Part shown: positions 24,996 through 34,130 of the stretch, piece by piece
Numbering within the stretch: the stretch's first letter is position 1
Layout of the letters: the number at the start of each line of letters is the position of its first letter
Assembly: GCA_021735645.1 (NCBI GenBank)
Contig: JAIPGP010000014.1
Coordinates: 1 to 54,342 of the forward strand
DNA: 54,342 bases
Direction: 5' to 3'
Source: Candidatus Cloacimonadota bacterium
GTDB lineage: Bacteria; Cloacimonadota; Cloacimonadia; Cloacimonadales; TCS61
The notes under the pieces: model-generated
The model's input: the letters and a program-made list of their open reading frames with translations, nothing else
The model's database searches: none
What the model was told of the DNA's origin: nothing
Program-made: the position numbers and the translations under genes

Positions 24996-26943
24996 ATTCT
25001 GACAGCTGGTTTTGTTCGGCAAACAGTACGATTTGCTCTATCTGTGAATCAAACCAGGCATTTGCCCAGCGTAAAATAAATATCTTCTCAGCTGATGAAC
25101 CTTCAAACATTATCTTTTGCAGTTTCTCCGTAAATTTTGAAGTGATTTTTGCTAACTCTATCTCTTTTTCAAATTTGTCCTGTAATTCACCACCAGCTTG
25201 AAAAGCAAACTTCTGATATATATTTGTTCTCTCTGACTCATAAAAACTATCTAACTGCTCCCGGTAATCAACCGCAGCCTCCATAATTGATAATACTACA
25301 CTCTCAGCTAATCTACGAGGCATAAAACTTTCTGAAACTAAGGAAAAGACCTTTGTAATTACTAAAAACCGCTCCTTTCTCCAATCTTCAAACCAGAGTG
25401 TATAGCTCTCTTTGTCAATATGATCTGCTTCGCACTTTTCAAAGTAATCCTGCTTCGTCTTGTCTGCAAATACCTGATAATCTTCATACCACTCTTTTAT
25501 CTGAGCTAATATCTGATCTATCTGCTTATTTTCTTCCTGATACCAGACAAATTTCTTTAGTTTCTCCTGTAACATTTCCCCTGTATATTCTGCAAAAAAA
25601 CGGAAATCGGGACGCTCCTGCTTTTCAATCCTCGCCAGTGATGTTATTTTATCTTTTGCTGAACTAACAGCCTTCAAAAGAGTTAACTGAGTCTCAGCTT
25701 CTTCTTTAAAACCATATAATTGCTGCTTTACAATATCAAAATCAAAATCGAATATGCTTTGAAAACTGCTATGATAATGGCTGAATAACTTGTTTTCTGC
25801 TTCTGTGAAATCAGGCTCAGGCTGATACTTCTTAGTCATTTCAACTTGAATTTGCTCAATTTTAGAGAAAAACTCGTTATTTTCATTGCCAAAATCATCT
25901 AAGCCCTTTATCAGATTATTTATCCATTTCACGCTGCTGCGATAATACTGCAAAGCGGAATTATTGATCTCGTCTAATTTGTAATTCAGCAGCGGTACCT
26001 GATAATCATATTCTGCTGTGATCGTCTTGCTCTTCGTCTCTTTGCTCAATGATGCTATTTGTTCATTTATTGCTGCCAGCTTTTCTAATAATATCGGCTT
26101 TTCTACATAAGCTTTATATACTGCTGCAAGTTCTTTATCCTTAAATTTCGGAACCCAGTCCTGCTCAATAAAAAATGAGATTAAGGCAAATACTTTTCTT
26201 TCTTCATCTTCGATTTTTTTCTTCTCATCCTTATCGCTGATAAAATCACTTTTGGGAGCTGGTTTATACTTGTTTGTCTTAAATTTTGGATTACAGGGAT
26301 TATATGTTGAGGTATAATAGGAAACAGCGCTGCGATTATTTTTTCTTGTGTCAACCCAACCTTGGTTTGTTAAAATAGTATAGGATCCACGCCCAAATGC
26401 TATTAGCAAATCAGCCTTAACAATCTCTTTACTACTATCTAAACAATTTATTTGGGGAAGGTCATCATTATATTCCGGAACTTCATCGACCTCAGGAAGT
26501 CGCCATCCAGCAAGATTATGCCATTTGATTTTTTTTATTAACTCGGCAGCTTGACCATATAGCGTTTCCTCAGGACAATCAAAATTCTCCACATTACCCC
26601 AGAGCATTCCCGTCCATTTATCAAAGATCAGCATTTTCTTATTCTCAAAAAAGAACCAGCGGGTATCTTTAAAATAAGCCAATAACTTATTAACCTGTTC
26701 ATCACTGCTAATATCAGAAATTTGCTTCTTCAAATCATCTATTTTCGCAATAAGCGCTTTCCTTTCTGAGGTAACTGCCTCAAACTTCCTGTTTAGTATT
26801 GACTTTTCTTCTTCTAAAGCTCCGATAGTTTTGGCATTTTCTGGATCATTAGCATCAAGTAATATTTTATTGAGATCATATATTTTCCCCAAAAGAGAAG
26901 CTTTCTCTTTATCTAAGGCTAATAATTTCTCCTTCAATTTCAC
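24820..26943 (-). CDS. large coiled-coil / Lcl(DUF1566)-like / helical protein, paralogue A
   Basis: The start is GTG with AAGGAGG seven bases upstream. The 707-residue product has a coiled coil (about 1-75), a DUF1566-like module (WFFFENKKMLIFDKWTGMLW near 93-112 and GWRLPEVDEV near 146), a variable insertion with KKIEDEERK, then ~400 residues of helix (YYRSSVKWINNLIKGLDDF; RPDFRFFAEYTGEMLQEK). The last 58 residues are nearly identical to paralogue B. DUF1566 modules usually occur in exported proteins, so two large cytosolic versions are unusual. No function could be assigned. Confidence 0.72.
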   Translation of the reverse strand: MKLKEKLLALDKEKASLLGKIYDLNKILLDANDPENAKTIGALEEEKSILNRKFEAVTSERKALIAKIDDLKKQISDISSDEQVNKLLAYFKDTRWFFFENKKMLIFDKWTGMLWGNVENFDCPEETLYGQAAELIKKIKWHNLAGWRLPEVDEVPEYNDDLPQINCLDSSKEIVKADLLIAFGRGSYTILTNQGWVDTRKNNRSAVSYYTSTYNPCNPKFKTNKYKPAPKSDFISDKDEKKKIEDEERKVFALISFFIEQDWVPKFKDKELAAVYKAYVEKPILLEKLAAINEQIASLSKETKSKTITAEYDYQVPLLNYKLDEINNSALQYYRSSVKWINNLIKGLDDFGNENNEFFSKIEQIQVEMTKKYQPEPDFTEAENKLFSHYHSSFQSIFDFDFDIVKQQLYGFKEEAETQLTLLKAVSSAKDKITSLARIEKQERPDFRFFAEYTGEMLQEKLKKFVWYQEENKQIDQILAQIKEWYEDYQVFADKTKQDYFEKCEADHIDKESYTLWFEDWRKERFLVITKVFSLVSESFMPRRLAESVVLSIMEAAVDYREQLDSFYESERTNIYQKFAFQAGGELQDKFEKEIELAKITSKFTEKLQKIMFEGSSAEKIFILRWANAWFDSQIEQIVLFAEQNQLSEFTPVFTDAVNKLRILQKQNMEVFLNDIQTFSKMVKKRNDEYNALMFKMRKELMKGKKK

Positions 26944-27007
26944 TGATAAACCTCCTTAGTATTCTCATAGAACCTATCATATTTTTAAAAAGTACTAAAA
27001 AATACAT

Positions 27008-27586
27008 TTATTCTTTTTCTGACAATAACAAAATAAATATTTCCTGCAATAATTCTTTAGTGTCATTTATATTTCCTGTAATCGTATAACTTGTAAGCCG
27101 TGCTTGTTCAGCATCAATTTCGGCTATTTCAGCATTTACATGCTCAATCTTCCGCAAAATCGGGGCTTCTAACCTCTCTCTTCGTTTGTCCATATCTTCA
27201 TGGAAAAACTGGTATAATTCAGATTGCATCATATAGTTCATGTCATATTCATCACATCCTGTATGAGCAAGTTTAGATTGCAGTTCAAAATATTTCTTAT
27301 TTAATTGCAACCACTTAACCTGCAATTCATTCCAGCGATCTTCATCAGTTATCAATTCATTTTTTGTATAATGCTTTTTCGCCAAAAAATCCAGCTCAAA
27401 TTTACTGATCTCTGTTCTGGAAATATTACATACAGTGTTGCAATAATTGATCATTTTTTCAAATTCAACTTTCAGTTTTTCATTCAACTTGTTGATTTCC
27501 TGGTCTATCTCCTCTTCTGTACCAGATGTTTCTGGAATCGCCGGAATGATTATTCCTATTTCTTCAAATCTGTTTTCTGCATTCAT
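27008..27586 (-). CDS. acidic helical protein, first gene of the LRAT/WYL operon
   Basis: The ATG at 27586 was chosen because GGAG stands six bases upstream; a longer frame starts at 27637 without such a site. The 192-residue product is soluble, strongly helical and acidic (GTEEEIDQEINKLNEKLK near the N-terminus, HEDMDKRRERLEAPILRK near 125, HVNAEIAEIDAEQARL near 147). No family was recognised. It lies 64 bases before the GTG of the next gene and is the promoter-proximal gene of the operon. Confidence 0.65.
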   Translation of the reverse strand: MNAENRFEEIGIIIPAIPETSGTEEEIDQEINKLNEKLKVEFEKMINYCNTVCNISRTEISKFELDFLAKKHYTKNELITDEDRWNELQVKWLQLNKKYFELQSKLAHTGCDEYDMNYMMQSELYQFFHEDMDKRRERLEAPILRKIEHVNAEIAEIDAEQARLTSYTITGNINDTKELLQEIFILLLSEKE

Positions 27587-27632
27587 AACTTTCTCCTTTT
27601 TCTTTATTGATGACACCTTACAAATGCAGGTG

Positions 27633-27648
27633 GACAAATTAGGGCAAT
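27633..27648 (-). promoter_or_regulatory. shared upstream motif, right copy
   Basis: Read on the minus strand this is ATTGCCCTAATTTGTC, one base different from the copy at 18643-18658. It ends 46 bases before the start of the seven-gene operon, where promoter or operator sequences are expected. Similarity continues weakly on the far side (AATATT...TGT). Confidence 0.5.
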
Positions 27649-27663
27649 GGGGAATATTTTGTT

Positions 27664-27766
27664 ATCATCTGGTTTCCGCTGGCAGCAATGTCAGAAATAA
27701 TATAGAAGCGGAGACCTTGCGGATGGTTTTATCCTCCGCAATGGTTGTCCTGTTGCTTCGTACGCT
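27664..27766 (+). repeat. right direct repeat (truncated copy of tag 3' end), possible attR
   Basis: The segment repeats 18487-18596 with a 7-base deletion inside the former coding part, so it reads RWQQCQK and a stop but no longer encodes a working tag end. It begins 15 bases beyond the shared motif at 27633-27648. Confidence 0.75.
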
Positions 27767-27855
27767 CTGCGTTTGTAAAGTAAACTTCTTTACAAAACCT
27801 GCCGGGTTTTAGGTTTTAGATTGTTTTCAGGAATTTAAATTTCAGGGAGAATATT

Positions 27856-29289
27856 ATGAGAATATGGTTAGTAATTTTGATTTTGGTGTGTTCTGTTACT
27901 TTATCTGCTTTCACCAGGGAATATCATAAGCCAAAAGATGAGAATCTCAATAAAAAGATCAGTCAGTGGCAGGATTATAAGTTTGGGCTGATGATGCACT
28001 GGGGACCTTATTCACAATGGGGTGTGATGGAATCGTGGACGATCTGTTCCGAAGACTGGATAGGTAGAGACCTGGCAAGATGGGAGAATTATTCTGATTA
28101 TCTGGAAGATTATGAGAATCTGCAGCGCACCTTTAATCCTTTTGATTTTGATCCCCAGAAATGGGTTAAGGCAGCTAAAAACGCAGGAATGAAATACGTG
28201 GTATTTACCACTAAACATCATGACGGGTTCTGTATGTTTGATACTAAAACTACTGACTATAAAATAACTTCTGAGAAATGTCCTTTTTCGTCTAATCCAC
28301 AGGCTGATGTTACGAAAGAGATATTTGATGCTTTCCGGAAAGAGAATTTCTGGATCGGGGCATATTTCTCCAAGCCGGACTGGCATTGTGAGGATTACTG
28401 GTGGCCCTTTTATCCCAAAGGGAGCAGACATGTGAATTATGACCCTGCCAAGCATCCCGAGAAATGGGAAAACTATAAAAAGTTTACTTATGATCAGATA
28501 GAAGAGCTGATGACTAATTATGGTAAAATAGACATTCTCTGGCTGGATGGTGCCTGGGTGCGGCCCCGGGAAAATACTCCTGAAGAATTTAAGGACTGGG
28601 CAATTACCAAAGACTATGATCAGGATATAGATATGCCAAAGCTGGCAAAAATTGCCAGAAGCCATCAGAAAGATTTGATAATTGTCGATAGATGGGTAGA
28701 AGGTGATTATGAGAATTATCTAACGCCCGAGAACAAAGTACCTGATGAAGCTCTATTAGTTCCCTGGGAAGCTTGCGTGCCTCTGGCTGCCGGCTGGTCA
28801 TATAATAAACGTCATCAATATAAGAGCACCATGGAAGTCGTGCAGCTTCTGGTTAATGTAGTTTCTAAAGGTGGAAATCTACTCTTGAATATTGGTCCTT
28901 CACCTTATGGAGACTGGGATCCGGTTGCCTATGAAAGACTGGAAGGTGTGGCAGAATGGATGAAGATAAACAGCGAAGGTATTTATAACAGCAAAGCCCT
29001 TGCTCCTTATAAAGAGAATAATATCTGCCTGACCCAGCAGGATAATGGTAATACTTATTTCTTTTATCTCTGTGAAGCAGAGGAAACAGTGCTTCCGGCT
29101 AAGATCAGGATAGGTTCTCACCGTCCCACTGATGATGCTCTGGTAACTTTATCCGGCTGGAATGAACCTCTAACGTGGGAGAAAACTCAAAATGGTGGTT
29201 TTGAGATTACTATACCGGAAAATCTGAGAAACAATCCGCCTTGTAATTATGTTTGGACTTTTAAAGTAACTGAAATCGTGAGTCGTTAA
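27856..29289 (+). CDS. secreted GH29 alpha-L-fucosidase
   Basis: The product has a signal peptide (about residues 1-19) and a GH29 TIM barrel: FGLMMHWGPYSQWGV near 43, KYVVFTTKHHDGFCMFDTKT near 114 and ILWLDGAW with the catalytic nucleophile Asp near 231. The HWG and HHDGF blocks bind fucose. The enzyme cleaves terminal alpha-linked fucose outside the cytoplasm. GGGAG precedes the ATG. The last residues (EIVSR) come from a dispersed GTGAGTCGT repeat that continues into the next gene's start, so the native C-terminus may have been altered. Confidence 0.92.
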   Translation: MRIWLVILILVCSVTLSAFTREYHKPKDENLNKKISQWQDYKFGLMMHWGPYSQWGVMESWTICSEDWIGRDLARWENYSDYLEDYENLQRTFNPFDFDPQKWVKAAKNAGMKYVVFTTKHHDGFCMFDTKTTDYKITSEKCPFSSNPQADVTKEIFDAFRKENFWIGAYFSKPDWHCEDYWWPFYPKGSRHVNYDPAKHPEKWENYKKFTYDQIEELMTNYGKIDILWLDGAWVRPRENTPEEFKDWAITKDYDQDIDMPKLAKIARSHQKDLIIVDRWVEGDYENYLTPENKVPDEALLVPWEACVPLAAGWSYNKRHQYKSTMEVVQLLVNVVSKGGNLLLNIGPSPYGDWDPVAYERLEGVAEWMKINSEGIYNSKALAPYKENNICLTQQDNGNTYFFYLCEAEETVLPAKIRIGSHRPTDDALVTLSGWNEPLTWEKTQNGGFEITIPENLRNNPPCNYVWTFKVTEIVSR

Positions 29290-29291
29290 TC

Positions 29292-31853
29292 GTGAGTAGT
29301 GAGTTGAAATATAAAGATAAAAATCTTACTGTTGCGGAAAGAGTGGCTGATCTGCTTTCCAGAATGACTATTGAAGAGAAATTCTGGCAATTATTTATGA
29401 TCCCTGGTGATCTTTCTGAGGGGAAAGAGAAATATAAAAACGGCATTTTTGGTTTGCAGGTGCACACGAAAGGTAATTCTGAATATCAGGTGGAACAGCT
29501 TCTGGACTATTCATTAGAAGCTTCTGCGGAAGATACGGCAAGAACCATTAATCAAATTCAGAGATTCTTTGTGGAAGAAACCAGACTCGGCATTCCGATG
29601 ATACCCTTTGATGAAGCTCTGCATGGCTTGATCCGTCAGGGAGCTACTACATTCCCGCAATCAATCGGTCTGGCAGCTACCTGGGATATTGACCTGATGC
29701 GGGAAGTGTCTGAGGCAATAGCAATAGAAACTAAAAGCAGAGGGATCAGGCAGGTGCTTTCTCCAGTGATAAATATTGCCCGTGATGTACGTTGGGGTAG
29801 AACCGAAGAAACCTATGGTGAAGATACATTTCTCACAACGCAGATGGCACTTGGTTTTGTGGAAAGCTTTGAACAAAATGGCATAATTACCACACCTAAG
29901 CATTTTGTGGCAAATGTGGGCGATGGAGGCAGAGACAGCTACCCCATCCACTTCAATGAGCGACTTCTGGAGGAAATCTGTTTTCCTGCCTTTAAAGCCT
30001 GTATCACCAAAGCAGGTTCACGCTCACTAATGACTGCTTATAACTCCTTAGATGGCAGATCATGTACTGCTAATAACTGGCTGCTGAATGAGAAATTGAA
30101 AAAGGAATGGGGATTTGCAGGATTTGTGATCACTGATGCCGGAGCAATCGGCGGTGCTGACGTATTGCATCACACTGCCTCAGGCTTCACTGATGCCACC
30201 ACTCAGGCTTTTACCGGAGGACTGGATGTGATATTTCAGACTTCTTATGACCACTATCCATTATTCTTTGAGGCGTTTAAGGAAGGGAATATCGCTGAGG
30301 ATATTATTGATCAGGCAGTTAGCAGAGTTTTACGGGCAAAATTTGAGCTTGGTTTATTTGAAAAGCCCTATGTGGATGAAAAGGCAGCAAAAATGCTCAA
30401 TGGCTGCCAGACTCATAGAAATATTGCCAGAAAAGCAGCTTGTGAATCAATAGTGCTATTGAAAAATGAAAACAGTATCCTGCCTTTAAATAAAGAAATT
30501 TCTTCTATTGCAGTAATTGGCTCTGATGCTGTGGATGCAAGACTGGGTGGTTATTCCGGTCCGGGAAATAATAGCGTAAGTATTCTGGCAGGAATCCAAG
30601 CCCAGGCTGGGGAAAACTGCCGGATCAAATATGCCAAAGGCTGCTCACGAATTAGCAATGACTACGTGTTTATAACTGCTGCCAGTCTGCTCCATCTTAA
30701 AGGCGAATACTATAACAATATCACGATGGAAGGAAAACCTGCCTTAACCAGATTTGATGATAAAATTGATTTCAACTGGACATTATTTTCTCCAGAACCT
30801 GAGAAAGTTAATTACGATTTCTTTTCGGTGCGCTGGACAGGAATACTAAAACCGGCAGCTTCCGGGATATTTAATATTGGAATTGAAGGAGATGACGGCT
30901 ATCGACTGTATCTTGATAATGAACTGATCATAGATAACTGGCACAAGCAGACTTATCAGCAAATCACCAAACATTTTAGTTTTGTGAAAGATCATGAATA
31001 CGACCTTAAACTGGAATTTTATGAGACAACCGGAAATGTGAAACTTAAGCTGATCTGGGATCTGGGAGTGGAAAATAACTGGCAGCAAAACATAGCAGAA
31101 GCAGTTGAAATTGTCAGTAGTAGCGAAGTCTGCCTGATAGCTGCCGGCATAGAGGAAGGAGAATTCAGAGATAGAGCACTATTACGCCTGCCGGGTCATC
31201 AGGAGGAATTGATCAATAATGTGGCAGCCACGGGAACACCGGTGATCGTGCTCATTGTAGGTGGCAGTGCTGTAACTATGGTTAACTGGCAAAACTCTGC
31301 CAAGGCCATACTTGAGGTCTGGTATCCAGGAGATGAAGGGGGTAATGCAGTAGCTGATATTCTCTTTGGTGATTATAATCCAGCCGGGCGTTTACCCATC
31401 ACATTCCCGGTCCATGAAGCGCAATTGCCCCTGTATTATAATCATAAACCTACCGGAAGAGGTGATAATTATCTTAATCTTACTGGCAAACCTCTATTTC
31501 CCTTTGGCTATGGACTTAGTTATACAGATTTTGCTTACAGCGACTTGAAGATTGAGCAAAAGCGTGTCAGTTGCATTATTACCAATACCGGTGAATGTGA
31601 TGGTGATGAAGTAGTTCAACTCTATATCCAGGATATATTAGCCTCGGTAGCCAGACCAGTACTCGAGTTAAAAGGCTTTCAGCGTATTCATCTACTGAAA
31701 GGCGAAAGCAGAAAAGTGAGTTTTGAAATAACACCAGAAATGCTGACTATGCTGAATGAGAACCTGAATCAGGTCTTAGAACCCGGTGATTTTAAAATAA
31801 TGATCGCTGCTTCCTCAAATGATATCAGACTGCAAGGTGTATTTACCATGTAG
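29292..31853 (+). CDS. GH3 beta-glycosidase with inserted PA14 domain and C-terminal Fn3-like domain
   Basis: The N-terminal GH3 barrel carries LSPVINIARDVRWGRTEETY and the nucleophile region GFVITDAGA (Asp near 282). A PA14 domain is inserted in the second domain (LKGEYYNN near 475 to GNVKLKLIWDLG near 595), as in BglX-like and DesR-like enzymes. The ending LLKGESRKVSFEIT belongs to the Fn3-like domain. No signal peptide is seen, so it may act inside the cell on imported oligosaccharides. The GTG start is only three bases after the fucosidase stop, within a GTGAGT repeat, and has no good ribosome binding site; TTG at 29304 is an alternative. Confidence 0.9.
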   Translation: MSSELKYKDKNLTVAERVADLLSRMTIEEKFWQLFMIPGDLSEGKEKYKNGIFGLQVHTKGNSEYQVEQLLDYSLEASAEDTARTINQIQRFFVEETRLGIPMIPFDEALHGLIRQGATTFPQSIGLAATWDIDLMREVSEAIAIETKSRGIRQVLSPVINIARDVRWGRTEETYGEDTFLTTQMALGFVESFEQNGIITTPKHFVANVGDGGRDSYPIHFNERLLEEICFPAFKACITKAGSRSLMTAYNSLDGRSCTANNWLLNEKLKKEWGFAGFVITDAGAIGGADVLHHTASGFTDATTQAFTGGLDVIFQTSYDHYPLFFEAFKEGNIAEDIIDQAVSRVLRAKFELGLFEKPYVDEKAAKMLNGCQTHRNIARKAACESIVLLKNENSILPLNKEISSIAVIGSDAVDARLGGYSGPGNNSVSILAGIQAQAGENCRIKYAKGCSRISNDYVFITAASLLHLKGEYYNNITMEGKPALTRFDDKIDFNWTLFSPEPEKVNYDFFSVRWTGILKPAASGIFNIGIEGDDGYRLYLDNELIIDNWHKQTYQQITKHFSFVKDHEYDLKLEFYETTGNVKLKLIWDLGVENNWQQNIAEAVEIVSSSEVCLIAAGIEEGEFRDRALLRLPGHQEELINNVAATGTPVIVLIVGGSAVTMVNWQNSAKAILEVWYPGDEGGNAVADILFGDYNPAGRLPITFPVHEAQLPLYYNHKPTGRGDNYLNLTGKPLFPFGYGLSYTDFAYSDLKIEQKRVSCIITNTGECDGDEVVQLYIQDILASVARPVLELKGFQRIHLLKGESRKVSFEITPEMLTMLNENLNQVLEPGDFKIMIAASSNDIRLQGVFTM

Positions 31854-31889
31854 TTCAAACTTTGCCTGTCGATCAAACTTTAATGTAGA

Positions 31890-31985
31890 CCAAACTTTCC
31901 AGTTTGATGGAAAAAATGCTTAATCCGGAAGGATTAAGCTACGAAAAAAAAACAACCCTTAATCTGGAAAGATTAAGCTACATTC
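31890..31985. repeat. cluster of three short hairpin repeats
   Basis: Three palindromes follow each other: CAAACTTTCCAGTTTG, GCTTAATCCGGAAGGATTAAGC and CTTAATCTGGAAAGATTAAG, the last two followed by CTACG or CTACA. Each has a purine- or pyrimidine-only loop of the GGAA/TTCC type. Related units occur at 34265, 36262, 36539, 36954, 41468 and 46301. Confidence 0.7.
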
Positions 31986-32091
31986 AGCATTTACCTTGAC
32001 ACCAAACAAGTTAGGTTATTTGTATGTTTTTAGAAGAGAAATGATTAGAATAAAATACTGGCAAGTAATGCGGGTATTACAAGGAGGCAGT

Positions 32092-33018
32092 TTGAAAACA
32101 TTTTGTCCTCTGCTTTGGGAAGAGATGTATATTAACGAGAAGGGAGATGTATATACCTGCTGCCATCAGTTTCCCGGCAAACTAGGTAATATTAAAAAGA
32201 GTACCCTAAAAGAAATTTATAATAGCAGAAAATTACAGAAATATCGCAGGCAGTCCATACAAAACCGCTTGCTATGTGCCCATTTCTGCACCTTACTATC
32301 TCCTGCTCAACGGGCAAAGGCGACCCGTGATGATATTAAGGCAGATTACACTTCACTGAAGCGCTTGAAAATATGTATCGGCACCGGCTGCAATATCCGC
32401 TGTACCATGTGCTGGCAGGATCATGACCATCCAAAAGTGTTGGAAACCGAAATGCTCAGGCAGCAGATTGACCTTGATTCTGTAGATCGCATTGATATTC
32501 AAGGTGGAGAACCGCTCTATATACGCCAGGCTCGCGAGTTTTATGATCATTGTGCCGCTCATAATGTGTCTATTAGTTTTCTCACAAATGGCATGCTGCT
32601 GAATGATGAATGGATAAATAAGGTTATAAAACACTCTCACATGATCTCCATCTCTGTTAATGCTGCCACAGCCAGAACCCATGAAATGGTCAATCGAGGC
32701 TCAAAATGGGATACAGTTATATCCAATCTCCATAACCTGCGTCAGAAAAGAGATGAAGCAGGGTCAAACCTGCGAATATTGGCGCACATGACTATTATCC
32801 GCCAGAATGTGCTTGAAATCCCGCAATTCATTAGTATGATTGACGATTTTGCAGTTGATGAAGTTAAATTTGGCTTTGATCCCAGACTAAAATTATATCT
32901 CCTGCTGCACCCCGCCTTGCGGAAAAAACTTAAACAGCAGGTACGGAAAGCAATGGAGAATACTCCAGATAATCACCGCATAGACACTTCACGGCTCAGG
33001 ATCCTGAAGCTGATATGA
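32092..33018 (+). CDS. radical SAM protein with N-terminal SPASM-like cysteine domain
   Basis: The core CNIRCTMC is the radical SAM C-x3-C-x2-C motif, about 105 residues in, followed by DIQGGEPLY and FLTNGMLL blocks. Unusually the cysteine-rich part (CPLLWEEMYINEKGDVYTCC ... LCAHFC), which looks like a SPASM/twitch cluster-binding region, stands before the radical SAM core. A TTG at 32092 is taken as start because AAGGAGG is just upstream; ATG at 32041 or TTG at 31996 would add 17 or 32 residues. It should use [4Fe-4S] clusters and S-adenosylmethionine; the substrate is unknown. Confidence 0.8.
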   Translation: MKTFCPLLWEEMYINEKGDVYTCCHQFPGKLGNIKKSTLKEIYNSRKLQKYRRQSIQNRLLCAHFCTLLSPAQRAKATRDDIKADYTSLKRLKICIGTGCNIRCTMCWQDHDHPKVLETEMLRQQIDLDSVDRIDIQGGEPLYIRQAREFYDHCAAHNVSISFLTNGMLLNDEWINKVIKHSHMISISVNAATARTHEMVNRGSKWDTVISNLHNLRQKRDEAGSNLRILAHMTIIRQNVLEIPQFISMIDDFAVDEVKFGFDPRLKLYLLLHPALRKKLKQQVRKAMENTPDNHRIDTSRLRILKLI

Positions 33019-33097
33019 TATGCCTGCCTAAACCAAATCCCTGTTAGTAGATAATATCTTTCAAACTGCTAATCAACGGCATTTTTACGCACTCCAT

Positions 33098-33435
33098 AAT
33101 CATGACAACCTTACCGTTACTGCCTTACATTCTTTCGTGTCATTTCGTGCTTTTCGTGGTTGATAATTTCTTACATTACATTTTCCGTGTCGTCCGTGCT
33201 TTCCTTGGTTAAAATTCTTACATTACACCAGCTAAGCAAGAGTGAACTATATTCGGGACAATACTAAGGTGACCATATATTCTAACCAATCCCACTTACA
33301 CAGCCAAATCATGACAACCTTACCGATACTGCCTTACATTCTTTCGTGTCATTTCGTGCTTTTCGTGGTTGATAATTTCTTACATTACATTTTCCGTGTC
33401 GTCCGTGCTTTCCGTGGTTAAAATTCTTACATTAT
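33098..33435. repeat. two direct copies of a ~128-bp GTG-rich repeat
   Basis: The segments 33098-33226 and 33307-33435 are about 98% the same (CATGACAACCTTACCG, then TTTCGTGTCATTTCGTGC, then CGTGTCGTCCGTGCTTTCC). The separating ~80 bases are unrelated. This 33019-33447 gap holds no gene. Confidence 0.75.
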
Positions 33436-33447
33436 ATTTTTTCACGG

Positions 33448-34005
33448 CTATAAACTATTACCCAGATTCGTTGCATCTATAACAATTTGCGAATCGACTT
33501 TCAATAAACCGCTCTCATACATGCTGCCGAAGTGAAATGACCCTATTTGCTCCATCTTAAAAAATGTGGTTAACCAGTAATTAAGATAATCTGAGACAGA
33601 CTTGAAAACGTCGTCAGGAGCTGCTGATGAAGTGATAGTAATAAATTTCTTACCGGGTAGTATCCTGATATTAAAATCATCCTCAATATAAGTGTACCAG
33701 CGATCAATAAACGTTTTCAAGGTTCCTGTAATCTGACCGAACCATACTGGAGAGCTGATTATTATAAGATCAGCAGTATTTATCAAAGGGATTAATTCCC
33801 GAGTGAAGTCGTCATCAAACTGGCAGTATTTTTCCTTATGAAATTCTTTTGCTTCCTCGCAGGCAAGGCAATCATGGAAAACTTTATCATAAAGATATAC
33901 TCTATCTACCTGATTTTTTTTGCAGAGACCGGTCAGAATTGCGTCCGTAACAGTTGCCGTATTACCATGCTTATTTGGACTTCCATAAACAGCTAATATA
34001 TTCAT
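33448..34005 (-). CDS. NADPH-dependent FMN reductase / flavodoxin-like iron-sulfur flavoprotein family
   Basis: The ATG at 34005 was chosen because AAGGAG ends six bases upstream. The product begins NILAVYGSPNKHGNT, the FMN phosphate-binding loop. It contains CLACEEAKEFHKEKYCQFDDD, the short cysteine segment of this family, and LIIISSPVWFGQITGTLKTFIDRW, the second flavin-binding segment. It is a cytosolic flavin-dependent oxidoreductase with unknown electron acceptor. A short copy of the radical SAM gene's 3' end lies just beyond its 5' end (34131-34165). Confidence 0.88.
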   Translation of the reverse strand: MNILAVYGSPNKHGNTATVTDAILTGLCKKNQVDRVYLYDKVFHDCLACEEAKEFHKEKYCQFDDDFTRELIPLINTADLIIISSPVWFGQITGTLKTFIDRWYTYIEDDFNIRILPGKKFITITSSAAPDDVFKSVSDYLNYWLTTFFKMEQIGSFHFGSMYESGLLKVDSQIVIDATNLGNSL

Positions 34006-34130
34006 AATCATCTCCTTCAAATCATTTTTCTGCTATATAACTTTAGTTAATCAAGTAAATCACTGTCATCAAGTCAAGGAAAACTTCTATGGGCCAAACC
34101 CGGATAGCTGATTGATACGATGTCAATAAA

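Noticed and set aside
18628-27662. A transposon defined by terminal inverted repeats
   Set aside because: Only 16 bases match well, no transposase or integrase is present inside, and the motif is placed like an operator. The direct tag repeats are better evidence for insertion.
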